A stretch of 64,000 nucleotides of DNA from Bacteroidales bacterium (GTDB lineage: Bacteria > Bacteroidota > Bacteroidia > Bacteroidales > UBA12077), in assembly GCA_016342685.1 (NCBI GenBank), contig JAEINU010000002.1, forward strand, positions 47,085-111,084, written 5' to 3'. A program made the translations under genes and the position numbers. Under the pieces are notes generated by a model. That model was not told the origin of the DNA and ran no database searches. It saw only the letters and a program-made list of their open reading frames with translations. Numbering within the stretch: the first letter of the stretch is position 1; every line of letters begins with the position of its first letter. Positions 26,364 to 35,407 of this stretch are shown in pieces.

Positions 26364-26807
26364 AGTTTAAAAGTTAAATGTTTAAGGTTAAAAGTTATTT
26401 TAATTGAAAGTTCAATTATTTAATATGATTTTCAAGATATTTTATTAATGATGAAATCATTTTTGCAAGTTCAGTGCATTTAGTTTTTAATTTAACAGAT
26501 AAATCATCATCAATAAATTTCAAACGATCTAATAAAAACACCATGCTTCTTAATTCACCCAAAGAACCTTTTGCAATAAATAGAAATTTTATAAATTGTT
26601 TGTTACTTCCATATTCAAATCCTTCGGCTATATTATTGGAGACTGAAACAGCAGCTCTTTTAATTTGATCACACAAAGAATAATCTTTTGAAAGCGGTTC
26701 ATTTTTAACAAGTGAATAAAAGTCGATTGCAAGGTCTATAGATTTTTGCCAAATCTCAAGTTCTTCAAAACTTTTTGCTTTTGCCATCGACTTTTAACTT
26801 TTAAACT
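26364..26807. repeat. 15-base perfect inverted repeats bracketing the four-helix-bundle gene
   Basis: AGTTTAAAAGTTAAA at 26364-26378 is repeated in inverted orientation as TTTAACTTTTAAACT at 26793-26807. They lie just outside the stop and start of the 123-codon gene, defining a unit of about 444 bases inserted between serC and serA. No target-site duplication could be recognised with certainty. Confidence 0.7.
26416..26787 (-). CDS. Four-helix-bundle protein (23S rRNA intervening-sequence type)
   Basis: 123-residue protein of the four-helix-bundle family first described in 23S rRNA intervening sequences. Characteristic motifs: FEELEIWQKSIDLAIDFY at the N-terminus, SLCDQIKRAAVSVSNNIAEG in the middle and GSLGELRSMVFLLDRL. 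Here it is not in rRNA but between serC and serA, bracketed by inverted repeats. The function of the family is unknown; it is related to the accessory Avd proteins of diversity-generating retroelements. No reverse transcriptase is in the window. Confidence 0.93.
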   Translation of the reverse strand: MAKAKSFEELEIWQKSIDLAIDFYSLVKNEPLSKDYSLCDQIKRAAVSVSNNIAEGFEYGSNKQFIKFLFIAKGSLGELRSMVFLLDRLKFIDDDLSVKLKTKCTELAKMISSLIKYLENHIK

Positions 26808-26826
26808 TTCAACCTATAACTTGGGT

Positions 26827-27900
26827 TTATGCATTTTTTGCTTCGAAATCTTTCATTGCTTGAACTAATGCCTGAACATCTTCAATTGTAGAAGCATTGT
26901 AAGTAGAAGCACGGAAACCACCAACTGAACGGTGACCCTTAATTCCAACACAATTTCTTTCTCCTGCAAAAGCGATAAAATCAGCTTCAAGTGCTTTATA
27001 TTGTTCTTTCATTACAAAAACAATATTCATGCGAGAACGATCTTCTTTATTAATAGGACTTTCGAACATATTACTTTCATCGATTGCATTGTATAATAAA
27101 TCAGCACGATCTTTTGCTAATTTTTCCATTGCAGTAACACCACCCATAGACTTAACCCATCTTAAAGTTTCACGAATTGCGAAAATATTAAATACAGGAG
27201 GAGTATTGTACATAGATCCCTTATCAACGTGGATACCGTATTGTAACATTGATGGTATTGGACGATCAGCAACAACTTTGTTTAAGAAATCATCTTTGAT
27301 AATAATGAAAGTAGCACCTGCAGGTCCTAAATTCTTTTGAGCACCACCATAAATCATAGCGTATTTTGAAACATCAACAGGGCGACTTAAGAAATCGGAT
27401 GACATATCAGAAATTAACGGAACATTTACATCTAAATCTTCAAAAGATTCTGTACCTGCTATTGTATTGTTAGATGTAACGTGAACGTAATCTACGTCTT
27501 TAGGAATCTCATATCCTTTTGGATAATAAGTAAAGTTTTTATCTTTTGAAGATACTTCAACAACTTCGCCCCACAATTTAGCTTCTTTAATTGCTTTAGA
27601 AGACCAAGTACCAGTATTTACATAAAATGCTTTTGATTTCATGAAGTTATAAGGAATCATAGCAAATTGTAAACTTGCTCCACCACCTAAGAAAAGAACT
27701 GAATATCCTTCAGGAATACTCAAAACTTCTTTCATAAGCTCAACAGTTTCATCCATTACAGCTTGAAAATCCTTACTACGGTGAGAAACTTCAATTAATG
27801 ATTGACCAATTCCGTTTAACTCAAGAACTGCTTCTGCAGAGTTCTTCAATAAAGAATCAGATAATTTACATGGACCAGCGTTAAAAATATGCTTTCTCAT
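26827..27900 (-). CDS. serC: Phosphoserine aminotransferase
   Basis: 357-residue PLP-dependent aminotransferase converting 3-phosphohydroxypyruvate to phosphoserine. Starts [10 protein letters not shown], contains [15 protein letters not shown], the [10 protein letters not shown] phosphate loop, and the PLP lysine in [17 protein letters not shown]-terminal [14 protein letters not shown] is the substrate-arginine region. Canonical length. It heads the serC-(4HB)-serA-DUF1015 run. No serB phosphatase is in the window. Confidence 0.97.
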   Translation of the reverse strand: MRKHIFNAGPCKLSDSLLKNSAEAVLELNGIGQSLIEVSHRSKDFQAVMDETVELMKEVLSIPEGYSVLFLGGGASLQFAMIPYNFMKSKAFYVNTGTWSSKAIKEAKLWGEVVEVSSKDKNFTYYPKGYEIPKDVDYVHVTSNNTIAGTESFEDLDVNVPLISDMSSDFLSRPVDVSKYAMIYGGAQKNLGPAGATFIIIKDDFLNKVVADRPIPSMLQYGIHVDKGSMYNTPPVFNIFAIRETLRWVKSMGGVTAMEKLAKDRADLLYNAIDESNMFESPINKEDRSRMNIVFVMKEQYKALEADFIAFAGERNCVGIKGHRSVGGFRASTYNASTIEDVQALVQAMKDFEAKNA

Positions 27901-28068
27901 AATTTATTGTTTTTTAAATTGTTAACTATTCTCAAAATCAGACTGCAAGATGTGAATTTTTTTTAAATATTAACACCAAATTTATATGATGTTCAACACC
28001 TTTTTAAAGATTTAGAAAATGATAATAAATTGATGATAAAATTAAGAATAAACAAGCGAATAAAAAAC

Positions 28069-28794
28069 TCAGCTTAATGCTATTTTCTTTAAATCAACAA
28101 TATAATGATTTTGAAATATTGGAATAACATCAGTTGTATTCATTTTAAAACAAAAACCAATAAGATTTTTCAAACCTAAATTCACTAATCTTTTATATTG
28201 ATAGATATTTTTTATGTAATCTAGAAGATTGTTTTTTGCATTTTTCCATAAATCAATTGATGATTTTACAGAATCGCTATTTGAAGTAAACTCATTTTGT
28301 AACAATTTTTCGGAAAGTGCTCCAGCAAATAATGTATCTTCGGAACAAGAATCCCCTTGCCATCCTGAGCAAAGAATTAACACATCTTTTTGTTGATTTA
28401 TAAGATAATTAACTACTGCCATTAGATTCAAGAACGATGCAATAATTAACTTGTCAGAATCTTTAGCCAGATTTATTGTGTTTGTTCCATTGGTTGTGCT
28501 ATAAACAATTGTTTTATCTTGAATTTTATCTTTTGTGAAGGAGTATGGAGAATTATCAAAATCAGCAAAATCTAGTTTTTCACCATCTCTTTCCGCTGCA
28601 ACAAGAAATCCTTTTTGCTTTAACTCCTTAGCTTCATCAATACTTTTAACTGGAATAAGTTTCTTTAATCCATTATGAAACATTGTGGTAATTATTGTTG
28701 TTGCTCTTAATATATCAACCACTACAACTATCTTATTTTCGACAGAATAATTTTCGTATAAGTTCGGACTTAAACAAACTTCTATTGTATTCAT
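28069..28794 (-). CDS. 2-phosphosulfolactate phosphatase family protein (ComB-like)
   Basis: 241-residue protein of the ComB family, which in archaeal coenzyme M synthesis hydrolyses 2-phosphosulfolactate. Visible signatures: VVVDILRATTIITTMFHNG, VAAERDGEKLDFADFDNSP, and IVYSTTNGTNTI followed by LILCSGWQGDSCSEDTLFAGAL, all family hallmarks. No other coenzyme M or sulfolactate gene is nearby; its role in Bacteroidota is unclear and may concern sulfonate metabolites. It stands between serC and gcvT on the minus strand. Confidence 0.85.
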   Translation of the reverse strand: MNTIEVCLSPNLYENYSVENKIVVVVDILRATTIITTMFHNGLKKLIPVKSIDEAKELKQKGFLVAAERDGEKLDFADFDNSPYSFTKDKIQDKTIVYSTTNGTNTINLAKDSDKLIIASFLNLMAVVNYLINQQKDVLILCSGWQGDSCSEDTLFAGALSEKLLQNEFTSNSDSVKSSIDLWKNAKNNLLDYIKNIYQYKRLVNLGLKNLIGFCFKMNTTDVIPIFQNHYIVDLKKIALS

Positions 28795-28877
28795 ATTATT
28801 TTTACATTATACTATAAAAGTATCAAAATAATAGATTCCCGCTTTCGTGAAAATGACAGATTTCAAAACCTAATAAA

Positions 28878-28903
28878 AAACCCCGCTAAAAATAGCAGGG
28901 TTT
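28878..28903 (-). terminator. Terminator of gcvT
   Basis: AAACCCCGCTA (28878-28888) and TAGCAGGGTTT (28893-28903) form a stem with one mismatch around AAAA. On the minus strand it is followed by a run of T, 20 bases after the gcvT stop. Confidence 0.85.
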
Positions 28904-28922
28904 CTTTATATGATATGTATTA

Positions 28923-30029
28923 TTATTTGCTTTCGTGAAATGGAGCACGTGCAACAACTGCTTTAACATTTTTATTTCTGATTTGAATAAAAATTTCAGT
29001 TCCTACTTTCCAGAATCCTTTATTAAGATAAGCCATTCCAACACCTTTTTTAAGAATAGGAGACATTGTTCCTGATGTTACTTCACCAATTTCGTTTCCT
29101 TCTGCGTCAACAACTTTATAATGCTGACGTGGAATTCCACGCTCTTCCATAACAAATCCTTTTAAGCGAGGAGTAACGCCTTCTTCTTTTTGCTTTTCCC
29201 AAACTGCACGATCTATAAAATTGTTACCATCAGTAAATTTAGTAATCCAACCTAAACCAGCTTGAATTGCAGAAGTTTCATCGTTAATATCATTTCCATA
29301 TAAACAGAATCCTGACTCTAAGCGTAAAGTATCGCGAGCAGCTAAACCAATTGGTTTAATTCCAAACTCTTCACCAGCTTCAAAAACTGCTTTCCACAAT
29401 TTAGCAGCATCTTCGTTTGCAACATAGATTTCACATCCACCTGAACCAGTATATCCAGTTGTTGAAAAAAGAACATCTTTTATACCTGCAACATCACACT
29501 TTTGAAATGTGTAATATTCCATATCAACCACATTTGCAGAAGTTAGTTTTTGCATTGCTTTAAGAGCTAATGGACCTTGAACTGCTAATTGAGCAATTTC
29601 ATCAGAAGCATTGTAAACTTCTTTACCTATTTCCAATCCCATTTCTTGAGCATTTTTTGAAACCCAAGCCCAATCTTTATCGATATTTGCTGCGTTAACA
29701 ACTAATAAATAAGTTTCATCATCGAATTTATAAACTAATAAATCATCAACGATTCCTCCTTTTCCATTAGGAAAACATGAGTATTGAACTTTACCATTAT
29801 GTAAATCAGCAACATCATTCGATGTTACTCTTTGAACCAAGTCAAAAGCTTTTGGCCCTTTAACCCAGAATTCACCCATATGAGAAACATCAAAAACCCC
29901 TATTTTTTCACGAGTTGTCATGTGTTCTTCATTAATTCCTGAGTATTCGATTGGCATATTATAACCGGCGAAAGGAAGCATTTTTGCTCCTAAATCAATA
30001 TGAAATTGTGTAAATGCTGTATTTTTCAT
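28923..30029 (-). CDS. gcvT: Aminomethyltransferase (glycine cleavage system T protein)
   Basis: 368-residue tetrahydrofolate-dependent T protein of the glycine cleavage complex. Motifs: [49 protein letters not shown] (folate site), [19 protein letters not shown] and [19 protein letters not shown]. Length is canonical. The other gcv genes are not adjacent, which is usual in Bacteroidota. No glycine riboswitch-like structure was seen in the 150 bases upstream. Confidence 0.98.
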   Translation of the reverse strand: MKNTAFTQFHIDLGAKMLPFAGYNMPIEYSGINEEHMTTREKIGVFDVSHMGEFWVKGPKAFDLVQRVTSNDVADLHNGKVQYSCFPNGKGGIVDDLLVYKFDDETYLLVVNAANIDKDWAWVSKNAQEMGLEIGKEVYNASDEIAQLAVQGPLALKAMQKLTSANVVDMEYYTFQKCDVAGIKDVLFSTTGYTGSGGCEIYVANEDAAKLWKAVFEAGEEFGIKPIGLAARDTLRLESGFCLYGNDINDETSAIQAGLGWITKFTDGNNFIDRAVWEKQKEEGVTPRLKGFVMEERGIPRQHYKVVDAEGNEIGEVTSGTMSPILKKGVGMAYLNKGFWKVGTEIFIQIRNKNVKAVVARAPFHESK

Positions 30030-30129
30030 TGTACTTATATGTTTTATAAAGTTTTATTCAATGTGCGACAAATCTATAAAAAATAAATTATAAAAATCAT
30101 GTTTTTAATACATATCCAAGCAACAAAAA

Positions 30130-30160
30130 AGTGGATGATTATATAAAATAACCATCCACT
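30130..30160 (-). terminator. Terminator of the PorE-like gene
   Basis: AGTGGATG (30130-30137) and CATCCACT (30153-30160), extended by TTAT/ATAA, form a long stem. On the minus strand the stem is followed by T7, just beyond the stop at 30183. Confidence 0.85.
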
Positions 30161-30182
30161 CGTATTTTAGTTTAATTTTTTA

Positions 30183-32261
30183 CTATTTACTTATTACCTT
30201 GAACTCTACACGTCTATTCTTTGCACGTCCATCAGCTGTATTATTATCGGCTATAGGTTGATTAAAGGCGTAACCTTTATATTCTAATCTATCAGCTGAA
30301 ACACCTTGAGAAACCATGTAATTTACTACACTTTTAGCACGTGACTCTGAAAGCTTCTGATTTACTCTATAAGAACCTACATTATCTGTATGTCCTGAGA
30401 TTTCAAGCCTTATTGTAGGATTTTCAACTAACAAAGCAGCTAATCTTGCTAATTCTGCTGCAGATTCAGTTTTTATTGTTGCCTTGTTGGTTTCGAAGAA
30501 AATATTATCTAGAACCATTGTCGCTCCAACATCAATTTTATTTAATTGAAAGTTAGCAGTTACTTTGCTATCTACAACTTGTTTTTGAGATAAATATGCC
30601 ATCTCAACAAAGAATAAATAATCTTTTGCTGTAACCTCAACACCATAATCTTTTTTCTTTGGAATCTTTATTTTATATATGCCAGAAGTATCGGCCAAAC
30701 CTGTTGCAACAACCTGACTCATTTCTAAATCGATAACTTCAATTTTAGCCATTTTTATTGCTTCTCCAGATTTTGAATCAGTAACCTGACCTACCATATA
30801 TAGAGCTGTATCAACCTTAACTTCTTTTGGGATATAATAAAAAAGATCATCAATAGATTTATAATTCCAAGCTAAGAAAATATCTTCTGTTGAAAGCTTC
30901 ATTTCTTTTTCTTCACCTAAAAATATCACTTTATATAAATCTTTTCCACCAAAGCCATTATCTCGCACTGCAGAATAATAGGCTTGCTTATTATTCTCAT
31001 CCATCTTAAAAAAGATATCATCATTTGGAGTATTTATGGGATAACCCAAATTTACCGGAATAGACCACTGCCCTTCTTCGTTACGCTCCATTACAAAAAC
31101 ATCGTATCCGCCCATCGAATTATGTCCCTGCGAACTAAAATAAACCTTATCTTCTGTAGGATGCCAATAAACACCTTCCTCGTTGTATTCTGTATTAATA
31201 GCTGCCCCCATATTTGCAGGTTCAGTCCATTTACCTTTTTCGTTTAGTTTACTATAAAAAATATCCATGCCTCCAACCGTACCATATTGGTTTGAAACGA
31301 TAAATAATTCCCGCTCATCAGGACTAAAGGCTATTGTTGTTTCTTTCCCTTTTGATAATAATTTACCAGATATTAATTTTGGAGACTTCCAGTTTCCTTT
31401 TTTCAATTCACTAACTAAAATATCACCACCATTCTCTTGTCCATTATATAAATAAATTGAACTACCATCTTTTGAAATTGTAATAACCGACTCATTGTTT
31501 TTAGAGTCTAGTTTATTCTCAACCAAATTAGGTTTCCTCCATAAGTCACCCGCTTGTTCAGAAACAAATACATTTTCAAAGAATTTGTTATCAGCTTCGA
31601 TTCTCTTATCTTTTTTATCTAATTCCCTTCGTGATGTAAAATACAGCAAATCATTGTTTGGATGTAATACAGGATTATAATCATCGTATCGAGAATTTAC
31701 ACGCTGCCCTAAGTTGTTTATTATTACTCGAACTGGTTGATTTGTTAACTCTTTCCCATATCGACATTCTCTAATATACTTATCTACATTTATATTGTAT
31801 TTCTCCAGTTCTTTTGCAGTAAACGCATCAAAATATGCTTTATAATTCACAATAGCTTTGTCGAAATCTAAATTAAGATGGTATGCTCTAGCCAACATAA
31901 AATGTATATCATCGGTTACCAAATTATCTTTTAAATAGGCTCTTTCTAGAAATTCAGTTGCATGATAAAACTTATCTGTTGCTAAATAACAAACACCGAT
32001 TTTATAATTCAATTTTGCACAATCGGAATTGTATTTCGCTGTTCGCAGATACAATTCGAGGGCATCAGGGTATGTTCCCAATCCTTGAGAAAACAATTTT
32101 TCGGCTTGTTTTAATTCTTTCCAAGCTTCTTTGAATCCAACTTCTTTGATTTCTATTTGAAAATCGCTTTTCTTAATTTTAATATCTTCCTGCGAAATAG
32201 AATTAAAACTAATACTTGAAATCAGGATAACTATAAAAATGATTGATTTAACTATTCTCAT
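30183..32261 (-). CDS. PorE-like TPR/PD40/OmpA protein
   Basis: 692-residue exported protein with a signal peptide (about residues 1-23). Domain order: TPR-type helices (about 45-165), a PD40/WD40-like beta-propeller (about 185-440, with repeats such as YFTSRRELD, AFSPDERELFIVSN and VYFSSQGHNSMGGYDV), a carboxypeptidase-regulatory beta-sandwich (about 485-570) and an OmpA_C peptidoglycan-binding domain (about 580-690) with LEISGHTDNVGS and NRRVEFKVI. This is the architecture of PorE, a type IX secretion component, though such proteins are multicopy in Bacteroidota and PorE itself is a lipoprotein while this has no lipobox. It follows a TPR gene by 18 bases. Confidence 0.9.
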   Translation of the reverse strand: MRIVKSIIFIVILISSISFNSISQEDIKIKKSDFQIEIKEVGFKEAWKELKQAEKLFSQGLGTYPDALELYLRTAKYNSDCAKLNYKIGVCYLATDKFYHATEFLERAYLKDNLVTDDIHFMLARAYHLNLDFDKAIVNYKAYFDAFTAKELEKYNINVDKYIRECRYGKELTNQPVRVIINNLGQRVNSRYDDYNPVLHPNNDLLYFTSRRELDKKDKRIEADNKFFENVFVSEQAGDLWRKPNLVENKLDSKNNESVITISKDGSSIYLYNGQENGGDILVSELKKGNWKSPKLISGKLLSKGKETTIAFSPDERELFIVSNQYGTVGGMDIFYSKLNEKGKWTEPANMGAAINTEYNEEGVYWHPTEDKVYFSSQGHNSMGGYDVFVMERNEEGQWSIPVNLGYPINTPNDDIFFKMDENNKQAYYSAVRDNGFGGKDLYKVIFLGEEKEMKLSTEDIFLAWNYKSIDDLFYYIPKEVKVDTALYMVGQVTDSKSGEAIKMAKIEVIDLEMSQVVATGLADTSGIYKIKIPKKKDYGVEVTAKDYLFFVEMAYLSQKQVVDSKVTANFQLNKIDVGATMVLDNIFFETNKATIKTESAAELARLAALLVENPTIRLEISGHTDNVGSYRVNQKLSESRAKSVVNYMVSQGVSADRLEYKGYAFNQPIADNNTADGRAKNRRVEFKVISK

Positions 32262-32279
32262 AAGACTTCTTAGGTTTAA

Positions 32280-33329
32280 TTATTCGCATTCAACAATATA
32301 TTTTTCAGCATCTTCAACTCCCAATTCTTGAGCTTTCCTCCAATCGGCACATGCTGCAGGGAATTTTCCTAAAAACTCTCTAGCATATCCTCTATTCATA
32401 TATGCCTCGCCATATTCAGAATCTAACTCAATTGCCATATCGAAGTCCTTTTCGGCACCTAAATAATTTTGCAATTCGATTTTTGTTATACCTAAATTAT
32501 TATAGGCTGGTGCATAATCCTTTTTAATTTCGGTAACTTTTGTAAAATCATTTAAAGCAAGTTCATAATTACTCATTTGATAATATGCATTACCCCTATT
32601 ATTAAGTGAAATATAAAAATCTGGATCTCTGGTTATTGCTTTTGTATAATCTTCTAAAGCTCCTTCAAAATCACCTGTTTTTATTTTACAACTAGCCATA
32701 TTATCATATGCTATTACAATGGTTGAATCGTATGATAATGCTTGTTTATAATCATGAATTGCACCATGATAATCACTTAACATTCGCTTTGTACTTGCCC
32801 GTTCGTTATATGCATATGCAAAATCATAATCTTTATCGATTGCCATTGTAAAATCAATTAATGCACTATTGTAATCTTTCAACTCAAAATTCATTAAGCC
32901 CCTATAATAATACGATTGAGGTTCTGTAAATCCTTTCTGTATTGAATGGGTAAAATCCGTTAATGCATTTTGATGATCGTTCATAAGCATTTTCATATAT
33001 GCTCTTATATAAAACGCCTCCCCAAGCTTATCGTTTAACTCTATAGCCTTTGCACAATCATTCATTGCAAGATCAAGTTCGTTTGTCAGAATCAAGATTT
33101 TCGCTCTTTCGAGGTAAGGCAATGCAAAATCAGAATAAATAAATAATGCCGCATCAAATTTCTTATGCGCGTCGGTTATTTTTCCTTGTTCGGCAAACCT
33201 AACTCCTTCGTTATAAATTAATTTAGCTTGCTTTTTTAATTTTAAAATTTCTTGTTCTATTTCGTTTGCCTGTGCAATGGCGAAAGAAGAAATAAACAAC
33301 AAGAGTATTGTAATTTTAAAGTGTTTCAT
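32280..33329 (-). CDS. Exported TPR-repeat protein
   Basis: 349-residue protein with a short signal peptide (FKITILLLFISSFAIAQA) and about nine tetratricopeptide repeats covering residues 30-345, each with the pattern YYRGLMNFELKDYNSALIDF. Such periplasmic or outer-membrane-facing TPR proteins act as protein-binding scaffolds. It is immediately upstream of the PorE-like gene on the same strand, suggesting the two work together. Divergent from the Hpt gene across about 190 bases. Confidence 0.9.
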   Translation of the reverse strand: MKHFKITILLLFISSFAIAQANEIEQEILKLKKQAKLIYNEGVRFAEQGKITDAHKKFDAALFIYSDFALPYLERAKILILTNELDLAMNDCAKAIELNDKLGEAFYIRAYMKMLMNDHQNALTDFTHSIQKGFTEPQSYYYRGLMNFELKDYNSALIDFTMAIDKDYDFAYAYNERASTKRMLSDYHGAIHDYKQALSYDSTIVIAYDNMASCKIKTGDFEGALEDYTKAITRDPDFYISLNNRGNAYYQMSNYELALNDFTKVTEIKKDYAPAYNNLGITKIELQNYLGAEKDFDMAIELDSEYGEAYMNRGYAREFLGKFPAACADWRKAQELGVEDAEKYIVECE

Positions 33330-33516
33330 ATTTATTCTGGTGCTTGTGAAATGTTAAACCTTAATATCTATAAAATTGTTTAAGTATATAAAAACTATAC
33401 GTAAAATAAAAATAATGCATTGACAATCTAAAATTCAATTACATTTTACTTTCGAATTTGATAAAAGTTTATTTTATTGCAATAAATTTACAAAGTTTCT
33501 TTAAAATATTTTCCAA

Positions 33517-33879
33517 ATGAGCAAAGATAAACTCACAAATCTATCGTATTTAGAAGAAATCAGCAATGGTAACAAGGAGTTTATGCTTGAACTAATTGAT
33601 ATGTTTTTTGAACAGATCCCGGAATACCAGCAATTATTGCAAGAACTGTACGATAAAAAAGATTGGATTCAACTAGGAAAAACAGCTCACAAAGCAAAGT
33701 CTTCCATACTAATGATGGGGATTAAGGATCTGGCAGCAATGCTTAAAAGATTAGAGGAAAATGCAAAAGATGGTATTAATATTAATGAATATAGCGAAAT
33801 TATTGCTAAATTTGTAAGTGATAGTGCAACCGCTATTAGTGAACTTGAAGAGGCGCGAAAAGAAATAACCAAAATATAA
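33517..33879 (+). CDS. Histidine phosphotransfer (Hpt) domain protein
   Basis: 120-residue single-domain Hpt protein that would relay phosphate between a hybrid histidine kinase and a response regulator. The phosphorylatable His is residue 58, in GKTAHKAKSSILMMG. The surrounding four-helix pattern matches the family. It has no partner kinase in the window. A STAS-domain gene follows 17 bases downstream on the same strand. Confidence 0.9.
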   Translation: MSKDKLTNLSYLEEISNGNKEFMLELIDMFFEQIPEYQQLLQELYDKKDWIQLGKTAHKAKSSILMMGIKDLAAMLKRLEENAKDGININEYSEIIAKFVSDSATAISELEEARKEITKI

Positions 33880-33896
33880 AACTAAATCTAGAATCT

Positions 33897-34235
33897 ATGT
33901 TAAAGCATGAATCGAATAACGGAATTGAAATATTATCCTTCGATAATGTTAGCAAACTAAACATCTTACTTGCACAATCGCTAAAAGAAGATGTTTCCCA
34001 GTATATTTCAAAAGCTAATACAAAATTAGTATTAAATCTTGCAGGAGTTGAATATATTGACAGTTCTGGTTTTGGAGCATTACTTTCTATTTTGAGAAGT
34101 ACAAAGAATAACGATAGCCAATTTAAGATTTGCAATATTGCTCCTGAAGTAATGGAGCTTGTCAAATTGCTTCAATTACATAATGTATTCGATATTTACG
34201 GAACAGTAGATGAGTGTCTAAACACATTTGAATAA
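33897..34235 (+). CDS. STAS-domain anti-sigma-factor antagonist-like protein
   Basis: 112-residue SpoIIAA-type STAS domain. The core motif is VEYIDSSGFGALLSILR, in which Ser56 corresponds to the serine phosphorylated by partner kinases in SpoIIAA/RsbV. Short and complete. Probably co-transcribed with the Hpt gene; a kinase (SpoIIAB/RsbW-type) or phosphatase is not nearby. A strong terminator follows. Confidence 0.92.
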   Translation: MLKHESNNGIEILSFDNVSKLNILLAQSLKEDVSQYISKANTKLVLNLAGVEYIDSSGFGALLSILRSTKNNDSQFKICNIAPEVMELVKLLQLHNVFDIYGTVDECLNTFE

Positions 34236-34240
34236 ATATA

Positions 34241-34266
34241 AAAACCGGCAAATGCCGGTTTTTTTT
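34241..34266 (+). terminator. Terminator after STAS gene
   Basis: AAAACCGGCA (34241-34250) and TGCCGGTTTT (34253-34262) pair perfectly around AA and are followed by a T run, 5 bases after the STAS stop codon. Confidence 0.95.
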
Positions 34267-34268
34267 TT

Positions 34269-34574
34269 AAAATTCTTAAACATCCGTTTTTCTCCATTAC
34301 TGTCTACGAAAATTTCTTTCTCCTCATTTATAGAACTTGAAAGATTTTTTCAATTTCATTCAAAAAGATTACAGAAAATGGTTTTCGTTGAGCTGCTTCA
34401 ACTAATCACCCAAAACCTTCACACCCAATGTTTTCAGAAGAAACTCCTACTAATCGTGAAATAAAATATGTTCTTGATATTCGAACATATTAATCTGTAT
34501 CATCATATTATCATTGTTGAATAGAAACTCAGTTAACACCTCGCAAGTTCTGTTTTATCTTGGATAAAACCACG
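34269..34574 (-). pseudogene. Decayed fragment of clpB (second AAA+ module)
   Basis: The 377-base gap between the STAS terminator and the RNase H gene looks empty but its minus strand, read across frames, recalls the second ATPase module of ClpB. In order: QDKTELAR (Walker A end, GVGKTELAK), then MIQINMFEYQEH (RIDMSEYQERH), SRLVGVSSENIGCEG (SRLVGAPPGYVGYEEG), LVEAAQRKPFSVIFLNEIEK (LTEAVRRKPYSVVLLDEIEK) and FVDSNGEKRMFKNF (LTDNKGRVANFKNT). Several stops and frameshifts and a deletion after EIEK separate the pieces. The module is truncated at both ends. A functional clpB must be elsewhere. Confidence 0.75.
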
Positions 34575-34612
34575 ATTTAGTATACTTTTAAATTCAAATT
34601 TATTTAAGAAAT

Positions 34613-35407
34613 ATGAACTTTGAGTTATTTAAAATGGATATTATTGAAGAACATAATAGTTCCTTCAAAATTAGTATCTCTGACAATGAGAACAACTCTT
34701 GTTTTGTTTACTTCTCACCCATTAGCAAAGAATTAAAATATGAAGATTCGAATTATCTAACTCAAGTTTTAAAACTTCGAGAATTTCAATTAAGAAAACT
34801 TCTTCACAATAAGCGACCATCAAGTTACTATATAGGCTTTTCGTTAAATTTTGCATTACACGACGGTCTACCAAATCCAACTTTATATGATAAAAACAAA
34901 CTTACTGTTATTGATAATACTCAAAACAATTTCGAAGTATTCAAATCTGATAAAAAAACACAAAATATAGTTGAATTGTATACGGATGGCTCATTTAATC
35001 ATTCAAAAGAGATTGGGGCATTTGCGATTCTAATTAAATCATTAAATAAAGAAACCTATATAGATAAAGTAAGAACAAAAAGAAAAGGAAATAACCTAAT
35101 AGAACTTTTAGCCGTACTTCACGGTTTAGAATATTTGAATGATGCAAAAAGAATAAGAATTATAACCGACAGTCAGTATGTAATAAAAGGAGCAACTGAA
35201 TGGTTACCTTTGTGGAAATTAAATTATTTTGTAACAGCAAACGGAACAAAAGCAAAAAATATTACCGACTGGAAAAAACTCGATAAATTGATGAAAAATA
35301 AATATATAGAATTTGAATGGGTTAAATCACATTCGGAACATTATGAAAATACAATTTGCCATAACAATGCTAAATCATTAATGAAATTAACAAATGAAAA
35401 AAATTAA
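34613..35407 (+). CDS. Ribonuclease HI-domain protein with N-terminal extension
   Basis: 264-residue protein. The C-terminal half (about 118-264) is an RNase HI domain: Asp125 in ELYTDGSF, Glu164 in NLIELLAV and Asp186 in IITDSQYV are the first three metal ligands. The fourth carboxylate, expected in the NExxDxLA motif, appears to be His250 (NTICHNNA). The N-terminal 115 residues are of unknown type and not clearly a viroplasmin domain. Active family members degrade the RNA of RNA-DNA hybrids. The 3' end overlaps the flavin-reductase gene by 14 bases. Confidence 0.8.
   Translation: MNFELFKMDIIEEHNSSFKISISDNENNSCFVYFSPISKELKYEDSNYLTQVLKLREFQLRKLLHNKRPSSYYIGFSLNFALHDGLPNPTLYDKNKLTVIDNTQNNFEVFKSDKKTQNIVELYTDGSFNHSKEIGAFAILIKSLNKETYIDKVRTKRKGNNLIELLAVLHGLEYLNDAKRIRIITDSQYVIKGATEWLPLWKLNYFVTANGTKAKNITDWKKLDKLMKNKYIEFEWVKSHSEHYENTICHNNAKSLMKLTNEKN

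Noticed and set aside
26416..26787. Diversity-generating retroelement
   Set aside because: The four-helix-bundle protein resembles Avd, but no reverse transcriptase, variable repeat or template repeat is present.
30030..30182. Glycine riboswitch upstream of gcvT
   Set aside because: The upstream gap holds only a terminator stem and AT-rich DNA; none of the conserved aptamer motifs is seen.
34228..34464. 78-codon plus-strand ORF after the STAS gene
   Set aside because: It runs through the STAS terminator hairpin and lies antisense to the clpB remnant; low-complexity composition and no coding signal.
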